From Clostridiales bacterium (GTDB lineage: Bacteria; Bacillota; Clostridia; TANB77; CAG-508): a DNA stretch of 25,887 nt. Below, one piece after another: positions 1 to 5,963 of this stretch. The notes under the pieces are model-generated. The model worked only from the letters and a program-made list of their open reading frames with translations, was not told where the DNA came from and ran no database searches. The stretch spans positions 1-25,887 of the forward strand of contig SFKS01000017.1 of NCBI GenBank assembly GCA_004554705.1, in the 5' to 3' direction. A program made the position numbers and the translations under genes. Numbering within the stretch: the stretch's first letter is position 1; the number at the start of each line of letters is the position of its first letter.

Positions 1-99
1 AATTAAGAGCAAACTAAAAGGAATGTCCCCTGTCCAATACAGAAAACATTCCATGTTAGTAGCCTAATTTATACTGTCCAACTTTTTGGGTTCAGTACA
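1..99 (+). mobile_element. Right end of an IS3-family insertion sequence (partial)
   Basis: The first 67 bases encode the last residues of an IS3-family OrfB transposase. About 30 bases beyond its stop lies a terminal-repeat-like sequence at 76-99; read on the minus strand it begins TGTACTGAACCCAAAAAGTT, the classic IS3-family tip (TGTA, then ACCC, then AAAAGTT-GGACA). The element therefore ends at about base 99 and runs leftward out of the window. The target duplication cannot be checked because the other end is outside. The tip lies 25 bases past the stop of the minus-strand HAD gene. Confidence 0.85.
2..67 (+). CDS. IS3-family transposase OrfB, C-terminal fragment
   Basis: The frame starting at base 2 reads through to a TAA at 65-67 and gives a 21-residue tail containing KLKGMSPVQYR. 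This is the conserved C-terminus of the IS3/IS150-group DDE (rve) integrase domain, which typically ends in K-L-x-x-M-(S/T)-P-x-x-(Y/F)-R. Only the end is inside the window, so the catalytic residues and the OrfA/OrfB frameshift cannot be judged. Distance from stop to IS tip is normal for this family. Confidence 0.85.
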   Translation: MKSKLKGMSPVQYRKHSMLVA

Positions 100-124
100 T
101 AGTTCTCTCGCCATTTTAGTATAT

Positions 125-979
125 CTAAAATTTTACAAACTTATAAACTGCTTCTGCAAAACCACCTTTTTCAACAGGATTCTTTGTCGTATAATTAGCA
201 ACTTCTTTTAGTTCATCATATGCATTTGCCACAGCAACTCCGACACCAGCGTTTTTAACCATATCAAAATCATTCAAATTATCTCCAATTGTAAGCATTT
301 CATTAGTGCTAATATTCAAATAATTTCCTAAAATTTGTAAAGCTGTATCTTTATTAACATTTTTGGGCGATATATCAAGATATTCATATTCCTTATCTAT
401 CACTAAATCTTTATAATCACCAAATTTTTTAATAGTAGTTGCAGTAACATCTAAAACACTCAAAATTTCATTTTTAACAACATCAGTAGATGTAGGGCTT
501 GATATTACAAGCTTACATATTGGGTCATTATGCTCTACTACATGTCTTCTTATATCTTCTACAATTTCAAATTGCATTTTGGACGCATTTTCAGAGAATG
601 ATTGTAATTTATAGTTTCTTAAATCTAAATAAAGTAACTCTTCAGAAATAACGGTTGTATTTGTGTATATATGTACATGCAAATCATGTTTTTTAGCAAT
701 ATCAATACAAGCTAAAATATCGGATTTAGACAAAAAATTACTATAAATTTCTTTCCCTGTTCTTAAATCTATAATTTGATTACCATTCCCAAAAATACCA
801 TATGAAGCATCAATTTTAGAACAAATATCTCTAGTAACAGGATAAGTTTTACCAGTACATATTACAAAATTCATTTTTCGATTATTTAAATCTGCGATTG
901 CTTTAAAGTTGTTTTCGTAAATAGAATTGTTCTTATCAATAATAGTCCCATCTAGATCACTAGCGACTAATTTAATCAT
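125..979 (-). CDS. HAD-superfamily Cof-type sugar/nucleotide phosphatase
   Basis: The protein of 284 residues begins MIKLVASDLDGT, the HAD motif I with the nucleophile Asp8 and acid/base Asp10. Motif II is in CTGKTY, a conserved Lys lies in the PICKLVIS stretch, and motif III GDNLNDFDM near the C-terminus binds Mg. The large cap between motifs II and III is the Cof (IIB) type. Family members dephosphorylate sugar phosphates or cofactor intermediates in the cytoplasm; the substrate cannot be read from the sequence. The open frame continues upstream to 1036, but the Met at 979 fits the family start and follows a GGGGG ribosome site, so it is preferred. It is divergent from sepF. Confidence 0.9.
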   Translation of the reverse strand: MIKLVASDLDGTIIDKNNSIYENNFKAIADLNNRKMNFVICTGKTYPVTRDICSKIDASYGIFGNGNQIIDLRTGKEIYSNFLSKSDILACIDIAKKHDLHVHIYTNTTVISEELLYLDLRNYKLQSFSENASKMQFEIVEDIRRHVVEHNDPICKLVISSPTSTDVVKNEILSVLDVTATTIKKFGDYKDLVIDKEYEYLDISPKNVNKDTALQILGNYLNISTNEMLTIGDNLNDFDMVKNAGVGVAVANAYDELKEVANYTTKNPVEKGGFAEAVYKFVKF

Positions 980-1001
980 ATCTATTACCCCCAACATAAT
1001 A

Positions 1002-1030
1002 AGTATACCATAAAAACATAAAAAAGTAAA
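1002..1030 (-). promoter_or_regulatory. Promoter of the HAD phosphatase gene
   Basis: On the minus strand, TTTACT (1025-1030) and TATACT (1002-1007) are separated by 17 bases, and the -10 is preceded by TGG, giving an extended -10. It lies about 25 bases upstream of the chosen start. Confidence 0.5.
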
Positions 1031-1034
1031 ATCC

Positions 1035-1058
1035 AAATGTTACAAAATTGTTACATTT
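1035..1058. promoter_or_regulatory. Operator-like repeat between divergent promoters
   Basis: AAATGTTACA (1035-1044) and TGTTACATTT (1049-1058) form an inverted repeat matching at 9 of 10 positions with a 4-base centre. TGTTACA also occurs twice as a direct repeat with an 11-base period. It sits between the -35 boxes of the HAD gene and sepF, where a DNA-binding dimer could affect both. No regulator is identified, and AT-richness makes chance possible. Confidence 0.35.
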
Positions 1059-1079
1059 ATGAAACATTAAAAAAAACTA

Positions 1080-1108
1080 TTGACAAATTATTAAAAATTA
1101 TATAATAT
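1080..1108 (+). promoter_or_regulatory. Promoter of sepF-divIVA
   Basis: A consensus TTGACA (1080-1085) is followed after 17 bases by TAATAT (1103-1108). An overlapping TATAAT at 1101 would give a 15-base spacer. It lies about 40 bases upstream of the sepF start. Confidence 0.6.
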
Positions 1109-1148
1109 ACTGTTATATATAACCAAGAATTGTATGGGAGGGTAAAAA

Positions 1149-1616
1149 ATGGCAGTAGCACTAGTAAATAAGTTTTTAGATGCATTAGGATTGGCAAATG
1201 ATAATGATGAGCAGGAAGTAGAAAATGAGGATATATATGAATTTGATGAAGAAAAAGATTCAGAAGAAGTAGAAGAGAGAGGTTTGTTTGGAGGTAGAAA
1301 AAGTAAAATAACAAGTATGCCACAAGTACAATCAGTTAAAATGGTTATAACACAACCAACATCTTTTGAACAATCAGAGGAAATATGTAACTATTTAAAA
1401 GAAAAGAAATCTATAATAATTAATTTAGAATATGTAAATAAAGATGTTGCTAGAAGAATTATAGACTTTTTAAGTGGTGCAGTACATGCACTAAATGGAC
1501 ATATTCAAAAAGTATCAAATTCAATCTTTCTATTAGCACCAGTAAATTATGATATAGAAAGTGATTTGGCAAGAGAAGAACTTAAAAATAAATTATCAGT
1601 ATCTTGGCTAAAATAG
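1149..1616 (+). CDS. sepF: Cell division protein SepF
   Basis: The 155-residue protein starts MAVALVNKFLDALGL, the amphipathic N-terminal membrane-binding helix of SepF. An acidic, low-complexity linker follows (about 18-50), then the SepF/DUF552 core from about residue 55. The core includes the conserved stretch around EEICNYLKEKKSIIINLEYV and the FLSGAVHALNG helix used for dimerisation. SepF anchors and bundles FtsZ at the division septum. Length is normal and a GGGAGG ribosome site precedes the ATG. The gene is followed after 22 bases by divIVA; in many Firmicutes ylmG and ylmH lie between the two, and both are absent here. Confidence 0.95.
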   Translation: MAVALVNKFLDALGLANDNDEQEVENEDIYEFDEEKDSEEVEERGLFGGRKSKITSMPQVQSVKMVITQPTSFEQSEEICNYLKEKKSIIINLEYVNKDVARRIIDFLSGAVHALNGHIQKVSNSIFLLAPVNYDIESDLAREELKNKLSVSWLK

Positions 1617-1638
1617 AAAAAGTAGGAGGACATAGACT

Positions 1639-2094
1639 ATGATAACACCATTAGACATAGAAAATAAAAAATTCGCAAAACAAATGGTAAATGGATATAA
1701 TGTAGAGGAAGTAGATGAATTCTTAGATGAAATAACAACTGACTATGAAAAACTTTATAAAGAAAATAAAGAATTAAAAGACAATACTGAAGAATTACAT
1801 AATGATGTTGGACAATATAAAAATATAGAGTCAACACTTCAAAATACACTTGTAATAGCACAAAAAACAGCAGATGAAATACAAAGTGTAGCAAAAAAAC
1901 AAGCAGAACAAATTGTTAAAGAAGCTGAAAATCAAGCAAAAGCAAAAATAGATGAGTTAAACACACAAATTATGATAAAAGAGAAAGAAATAGATGAATT
2001 GAAAAAACAATTTAGTGTATACAAAGCCAAAATGGAATCTCTACTGATATCGCAACTTGAATTAATAAAAGATATGTCAGAAGAGGAAGAATAG
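1639..2094 (+). CDS. divIVA: DivIVA-family cell division/polarity protein
   Basis: The N-terminal region (MITPLDIENKKFAKQMVNGYN, then EEVDEFLDEI) is the signature DivIVA lipid-binding crossed-loop domain, residues about 1-35. Long charged coiled-coil segments cover about 35-60 and 70-145. DivIVA senses negative membrane curvature at septa and poles and recruits division or wall-synthesis partners. At 151 residues it is at the short end of the family. The AGGAGG at 1624-1629 is a strong ribosome site. It is the second gene of an apparent two-gene operon with sepF and is closed by a clear terminator. Confidence 0.93.
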   Translation: MITPLDIENKKFAKQMVNGYNVEEVDEFLDEITTDYEKLYKENKELKDNTEELHNDVGQYKNIESTLQNTLVIAQKTADEIQSVAKKQAEQIVKEAENQAKAKIDELNTQIMIKEKEIDELKKQFSVYKAKMESLLISQLELIKDMSEEEE

Positions 2095-2102
2095 AATAAT
2101 AA

Positions 2103-2131
2103 ATGCAGACCTATGGTCTGCATATTTTTTT
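2103..2131 (+). terminator. Rho-independent terminator after divIVA
   Basis: A perfect 9-bp stem (ATGCAGACC, 2103-2111, and GGTCTGCAT, 2115-2123) has a TAT loop and is followed by A and seven Ts (2124-2131). Confidence 0.9.
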
Positions 2132-2226
2132 GACCATTTAAATATAAATAATAAGGGATAGGAAAAAATCAATAATTGTAGGTGCGAGTATTACTCGTCC
2201 AGCCACAAAGAAAGGAAAAACACAAA

Positions 2227-2901
2227 ATGAAAAACAAAAAAACAGTAGTGATAATACTTGCGATTATTTTTTTAATGATAATTATATTTTTAATAAAAAA
2301 CAATTATAAATTTCTAAAAAAGGGAAATAATATAAGTAATAAATCAGCTGATGAAATTAAAGAATATATTTTAAATATAGAATCATATCAAGCCATTGCA
2401 ACTATTACAATAAAAAGTAATAAAAATGAAAACAATTATAAAATAAAACAAAAATACAATAAGAAAAATAATTCGTATAAGCAGGAGGTACTAGAGCCAT
2501 CAAACTTTTCCGGAATACAATTTATATATGATGGAGAAACATTAAAAATAGAAAACACAAAATTAAATTTAAGTAAGATATATACAAATTATAAATATAT
2601 AGAAAGCAATGAATTAAGTTTAATAGCTTTTATAGAAAATTATAAAAAAGATGAGCAAGCAAAATGTATAGAGGAAAATGGAAAAATAATATTAGAAGCA
2701 AATATAAGAAATGAAAATAAGTATGTATCAAAGAAAAAACTTTATATAAATAGAGAAAACTATAAAATTGAAAAAATGGAAATAATAGATATAACACAAA
2801 ATGCTAGAATTTACATATTATATAATGAGATAGAAATTAATACACTATCAAAAGAAGAAGTATTAGCATTTTCAACAAAAGCAATTGAAGAAAACATCTA
2901 A
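2227..2901 (+). CDS. GerS-like (LolA/LolB-fold) membrane-anchored protein
   Basis: The protein has 224 residues from the ATG at 2227, which follows an AAAGGA ribosome site. An open frame from a GTG at 2182 exists but lacks a well-placed site. Residues 5-24 are a single hydrophobic segment, followed by an extracellular domain rich in beta-strand-like stretches. The pattern (SYQAIATITIKSN, LEPSNFSGIQFIYDGETLKI, then a basic tail region) resembles clostridial germination lipoprotein GerS and related LolA-like proteins. Unlike GerS it has no lipobox Cys, so it would be held by its TM helix. Its position just before a MazF gene matches C. difficile, where gerS and alr2 lie next to mazE-mazF. GerS is needed there for cortex hydrolysis during germination; the same role here is inference. 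Confidence 0.6.
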   Translation: MKNKKTVVIILAIIFLMIIIFLIKNNYKFLKKGNNISNKSADEIKEYILNIESYQAIATITIKSNKNENNYKIKQKYNKKNNSYKQEVLEPSNFSGIQFIYDGETLKIENTKLNLSKIYTNYKYIESNELSLIAFIENYKKDEQAKCIEENGKIILEANIRNENKYVSKKKLYINRENYKIEKMEIIDITQNARIYILYNEIEINTLSKEEVLAFSTKAIEENI

Positions 2902-2977
2902 GCTCTAAAAAGTTTAAAATCTCTGTTACCTATATTTAAAATATAAAACAAATCTATTAATAGCAGGAGTGAAGAAA

Positions 2978-3328
2978 ATGGTAATAAAAAGAGGAGATAT
3001 GTTTTATGCAGACTTAAGCCCAGTAGTAGGTTCAGAGCAAGGTGGAATTAGACCAGTATTAGTAATACAAAACAATACAGGTAACAAATATAGTCCAACA
3101 GTTATTGTATCAGCAATAACATCACAACAAAGCAAAAGTAAACTGCCAACACATATTGAATTGTCATCAGAAGAATTTGGATTAAAATCAGATTCAATAG
3201 TTTTGGCAGAACAAATAAGAACAATAGATAAGAGTAGATTAAAAGAAAAAATAGGACATATAGATGATAATTCAGTAATTACTAAAATAAACAATGCATT
3301 AGGAGTAAGCTTTGGATTAGGGGAATAA
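2978..3328 (+). CDS. mazF: MazF/NdoA (PemK-family) endoribonuclease toxin
   Basis: The start MVIKRGDMFYADLSPVVGSEQ and the following GGIRPVLVIQNNTGNKYSPT and EQIRTIDKSRL segments are near-identical in pattern to B. subtilis NdoA (EndoA), an mRNA interferase cutting single-stranded RNA. The conserved catalytic Arg (GIRPVLV) and Thr (AITSQ) are present. With the ATG at 2978, 8 bases after AGGAG, the protein is 116 residues, the same as NdoA. A GTG three codons earlier overlaps the ribosome site and is disfavoured. The ndoAI/mazE antitoxin gene that normally sits directly upstream is missing; only 76 bases separate this gene from the GerS-like gene, too few for the usual antitoxin of about 90 residues. 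Confidence 0.93.
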   Translation: MVIKRGDMFYADLSPVVGSEQGGIRPVLVIQNNTGNKYSPTVIVSAITSQQSKSKLPTHIELSSEEFGLKSDSIVLAEQIRTIDKSRLKEKIGHIDDNSVITKINNALGVSFGLGE

Positions 3329-3362
3329 GTAATCTTAACTAATAATGTATAATCATATGTGG

Positions 3363-3390
3363 GGAACAAGCGTAAGGCTTGTTCCTTCTT
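3363..3390 (+). terminator. Terminator after mazF
   Basis: A perfect 9-bp stem, GGAACAAGC (3363-3371) with GCTTGTTCC (3377-3385), and a GTAAG loop are followed by TTCTT. The T-tract is short, so strength is uncertain. Confidence 0.7.
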
Positions 3391-3392
3391 GT

Positions 3393-3425
3393 TGTCCTTT
3401 TTTGGGACAGTCCCAAAAAAGGACA
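3393..3425. repeat. Perfect 15-bp-arm palindrome with 3-base loop
   Basis: Arms at 3393-3407 (TGTCC, six Ts, GGGA) and 3411-3425 (TCCC, six As, GGACA) are perfectly complementary around CAG. It lies 8 bases beyond the mazF terminator and just before the mscL promoter. It looks like a small dispersed palindromic repeat, or a bidirectional terminator-like structure. Confidence 0.75.
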
Positions 3426-3433
3426 CATATTTG

Positions 3434-3462
3434 TTGACAATTTTTGATTTTTCTAGTATTAT
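3434..3462 (+). promoter_or_regulatory. Promoter of mscL
   Basis: TTGACA (3434-3439) is followed, 17 bases later, by TATTAT (3457-3462), about 48 bases before the mscL start. Confidence 0.65.
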
Positions 3463-3510
3463 ATTGAAAGGAACAATAAAAATATTCAATAATGAAAGGA
3501 TTTAACAAAT

Positions 3511-3978
3511 ATGTTTAAAGAATTTAAAGAATTCGCATTAAAAGGCAATATAATGGATTTAGCAGTAGGTGTTATCATAGGTGGAGCTTTTCAAAAAATT
3601 GTGAATTCTCTTGTAAATGATATTATAATGCCAGTAATTGCAATATTTACAGGGAAAGTGGATTTTTCAGAATTAACAGTAAAAGTAGGAGAAAGCTCAA
3701 TTAAATATGGATCATTTATAACAGCTATTGTAAACTTTTTAATAATAGCTTTTTCAATATTTTTAGTTATTCGTTATATGAATAAATTAAATAAAAAATT
3801 AGAAAAAATAAAACAAGAAGAGATAGAAAAGCTAAAGAAAAAAGGAAGATTTGGCATAAGAAAAATAGATAAAGAAGTAGAACCAGAAACAACACCAACA
3901 ACAAAAATATGCCCATATTGCTTTACAGAAATTAGTATTAAAGCAACAATTAACAGAAGAAAAACAGACACAAGATAA
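3511..3978 (+). CDS. mscL: Large-conductance mechanosensitive channel MscL, altered C-terminus
   Basis: The start MFKEFKEFALKGNIMDLAVG is the MscL N-terminal helix. TM1 follows with the pore motif GVIIGGAFQKIVNSLVNDII, then a periplasmic loop with GKVDFSEL and TM2 at about 68-90, then a charged cytoplasmic helix. The channel opens under membrane tension to release solutes during osmotic downshock. Many clostridial MscL proteins end in a small zinc ribbon with two CxxC pairs. Here only the first (CPYC, about 131-134) is present, followed by KATINRRKTDTR. A +1 frame over the same bases reads QLTEEKQTQDN then stop, which suggests a small out-of-frame deletion removed the second CxxC. The channel core looks intact. 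Confidence 0.93.
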   Translation: MFKEFKEFALKGNIMDLAVGVIIGGAFQKIVNSLVNDIIMPVIAIFTGKVDFSELTVKVGESSIKYGSFITAIVNFLIIAFSIFLVIRYMNKLNKKLEKIKQEEIEKLKKKGRFGIRKIDKEVEPETTPTTKICPYCFTEISIKATINRRKTDTR

Positions 3979-3986
3979 TTAATAGG

Positions 3987-4154
3987 TTACTATTCCCCTT
4001 TAATCTATTAAATTTTTGCCCAATCTCGTCGGAGCTTTTATATTTATTATAAATTGAGCCCACGATGGATACGCCTACGATGTTTTTCGGGGGTCCTCAA
4101 TTTATTCTAAATATAAAACTCCTGCGTTGGGCGATTTTTTAGGGGGAATAGTAA
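3987..4154. repeat. Long imperfect inverted repeat (MITE-like)
   Basis: The left arm begins TTACTATTCCCC (3987-3998) and the right arm ends GGGGAATAGTAA (4143-4154). Inside, GCCCAA...GGAGCTTTTATATTTA (about 4018-4045) pairs with TAAATATAAAACTCC...TTGGGC, and AAATTGAG pairs with CTCAATTT. The centre (4059-4095) carries ACGATG twice. The whole could fold into one long hairpin. The left arm recurs at 25748-25800, so this is a dispersed element. No coding frame is apparent. It fills most of the mscL-rpsT gap. Confidence 0.75.
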
Positions 4155-4190
4155 AAAACTAACCTAAAAAAAGAAATCTTCCCAAAACAC

Positions 4191-4219
4191 TTGCAAATTT
4201 ACTAAATACGTGTTACAAT
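4191..4219 (+). promoter_or_regulatory. Promoter of rpsT
   Basis: TTGCAA (4191-4196) and TACAAT (4214-4219) are 17 bases apart, with TGT before the -10 forming an extended -10. It is 43 bases upstream of the start codon. Confidence 0.65.
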
Positions 4220-4262
4220 AGAAAAGTAAATTTGTAATTTGACTTTAAGGGAGGTGGCAAAA

Positions 4263-4523
4263 ATGCCAAATATCAAATCAGCAATAAAAAGAGTTAGTGT
4301 AATAGAGACAAAAACTCTAAAAAATAATATGATAAAATCTGAATATAAAACAGCTGTAAAAAAATTTGAAGCTGCAGTAGCAGAAGGAAATAAAGAAAAG
4401 GCTACAGAAGCTTTAAAAATAGCTGCTAAGAAAATAGATGGTGCTTGTTCAAAAGGAATAATCAAAAAAAATACAGCATCAAGAAAAAAATCAAATTTAG
4501 CAAAAAAATTAAATGTAATGTAA
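4263..4523 (+). CDS. rpsT: 30S ribosomal protein S20
   Basis: This is an 86-residue, Lys-rich, all-helical protein starting MPNIKSAIKRV, with the conserved KNNMIKSEYKTAVKKF and DGACSKGIIKKNTASRKKS segments of bS20, which binds 16S rRNA near the 5' domain and helix 44. The ATG at 4263 follows a strong AGGGAGGTGG at 4248-4257; the frame stays open eight codons upstream, but those lie across the ribosome site. It appears monocistronic, with its own promoter and terminator. Confidence 0.97.
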   Translation: MPNIKSAIKRVSVIETKTLKNNMIKSEYKTAVKKFEAAVAEGNKEKATEALKIAAKKIDGACSKGIIKKNTASRKKSNLAKKLNVM

Positions 4524-4526
4524 GAG

Positions 4527-4560
4527 AAAAAAGATTTCAAGAAAATTGGAATCTTTTTTT
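4527..4560 (+). terminator. Terminator after rpsT
   Basis: AAAAAAGATTTC (4527-4538) pairs with GGAATCTTTTTT (4548-4559, one G-T pair) around a 9-base loop, with a run of Ts to 4560. Confidence 0.75.
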
Positions 4561-4568
4561 CATTTCCC

Positions 4569-4597
4569 TTGCATAAATTAAAGTAATGTAATAAAAT
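4569..4597 (+). promoter_or_regulatory. Promoter of pgi-lgt
   Basis: TTGCAT (4569-4574) and TAAAAT (4592-4597) have a 17-base spacer and lie 27 bases before the pgi start. Confidence 0.5.
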
Positions 4598-4623
4598 TAT
4601 TACATAGAAATGGAGGGAACACT

Positions 4624-5925
4624 ATGCCAAATATAGAAGTAAATTTAGAAAATACTGGATTAGAAAAGAAGGATTTATTAAAATTCAATAAAAAAGTAGA
4701 AGAAATACATAATGAATTACACAATATTGCAGACAATGAAGATGAATTTGCTGGGTGGCTTAAATTGCCTACTAATTACAATAAAGAGGAATTTAAAAAG
4801 ATAAAAAAGTGTGCTGAAAAAATTAAAAAAGATTCAGAAGTATTTGTAGTAATAGGAATAGGAGGTTCATATTTAGGAGCCAGAGCAGTTATAGAAACTT
4901 TAACAAATACATTTTACAATTTGTGTCCAAATAGAAAAACACCACAAATATTTTTTGTCGGAAACAACATAAGCCCAAACTATTTAAATGATTTAATAGA
5001 ATGCATAGGTAATAAAGAAATATCAATAAATGTAATATCAAAATCAGGAACAACTACAGAACCAGCGATTGCTTTTAGGATATTTAGAGAATTTATGGAA
5101 TCAAAATATGGTATAGATGAAGCAAGAAAAAGAATATACATTACAACAGATAAAGAAAAGGGAGCTCTAAAAAAATTAGCAAATGAAGAAGAATATGAAA
5201 CATTTGTAATCCCAGATAACATAGGAGGTAGATATTCTGTATTAACAGCAGTAGGTTTACTTCCAATTGCAGTTTCTGGAATTGATATAAATAAATTGAT
5301 GTATGGTGCAAAAACAGCAGAAGATATGTATTGCGAAAAATCGCTTAAATATAACAAATGCTATCAATATGCAGTAGCAAGAAACATATTGTATAATCAA
5401 GGAAAAACGACAGAACTCCTAGTAAACTATGAACCCAAAATGCAATATTTTACAGAATGGTGGAAACAACTATATGGCGAAAGTGAAGGAAAAGATGGAA
5501 AAGGAATATTTCCAGCAGGTGCAATTTTCACAACAGATTTACATTCACTAGGACAATATATACAAGAAGGAAAGAGAAATTTATTTGAAACAGTAATAAG
5601 TATAGAACAATCTAAAACAGATATAACAATAAAAAAAGATGCAGAAAATATAGACGGATTAAACTTTATAGCAGATAAAACCATGGACTATGTAAATAAA
5701 AAAGCTATGGAGGGTACAATAGAAGCCCATGTTACAGGCGGAGTACCTAATATAAAAATAACTATAAAAAAATTAGATGAAGAGGCTTTAGGAGAACTTA
5801 TATATTTCTTTGAATTAGCATGTAGCGTATCAGGGAAAATATTAGGAGTAAATCCATTCAATCAACCAGGAGTAGAGGCATATAAGAAAAATATGTTTAG
5901 ACTATTAGGAAAACCAGGGGTGTAA
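4624..5925 (+). CDS. pgi: Glucose-6-phosphate isomerase
   Basis: The 433-residue protein is of the usual short bacterial (Firmicute) length. Visible signatures are GIGGSYLGARAVIE (first SIS domain), SKSGTTTEPAIAFR (phosphate binding), YGESEGKDGKGIFP with the catalytic Glu, TDLHSLGQY with the conserved His, and NPFNQPGVEAYK with the C-terminal active-site Lys. It interconverts glucose-6-phosphate and fructose-6-phosphate in glycolysis and gluconeogenesis in the cytoplasm. A GGAGGG site precedes the ATG. lgt follows after 38 bases, probably cotranscribed. Confidence 0.97.
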   Translation: MPNIEVNLENTGLEKKDLLKFNKKVEEIHNELHNIADNEDEFAGWLKLPTNYNKEEFKKIKKCAEKIKKDSEVFVVIGIGGSYLGARAVIETLTNTFYNLCPNRKTPQIFFVGNNISPNYLNDLIECIGNKEISINVISKSGTTTEPAIAFRIFREFMESKYGIDEARKRIYITTDKEKGALKKLANEEEYETFVIPDNIGGRYSVLTAVGLLPIAVSGIDINKLMYGAKTAEDMYCEKSLKYNKCYQYAVARNILYNQGKTTELLVNYEPKMQYFTEWWKQLYGESEGKDGKGIFPAGAIFTTDLHSLGQYIQEGKRNLFETVISIEQSKTDITIKKDAENIDGLNFIADKTMDYVNKKAMEGTIEAHVTGGVPNIKITIKKLDEEALGELIYFFELACSVSGKILGVNPFNQPGVEAYKKNMFRLLGKPGV

Positions 5926-5963
5926 GAATTAATTAATAAATGGTTTTGGAGGGAAAAGAAAAT

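Noticed and set aside
1057..1323. Leu/His-rich minus-strand frame overlapping the sepF promoter and start
   Set aside because: It is the antisense shadow of AT-rich coding sequence, covers a consensus promoter and has no ribosome site.
3004..3489. 161-codon minus-strand frame over mazF
   Set aside because: It is antisense to a clearly conserved gene and no family pattern is visible.
3426..3510. Riboswitch or structured leader before mscL
   Set aside because: Only a promoter and ribosome site are visible; the interval is too short and AT-rich for a known aptamer.
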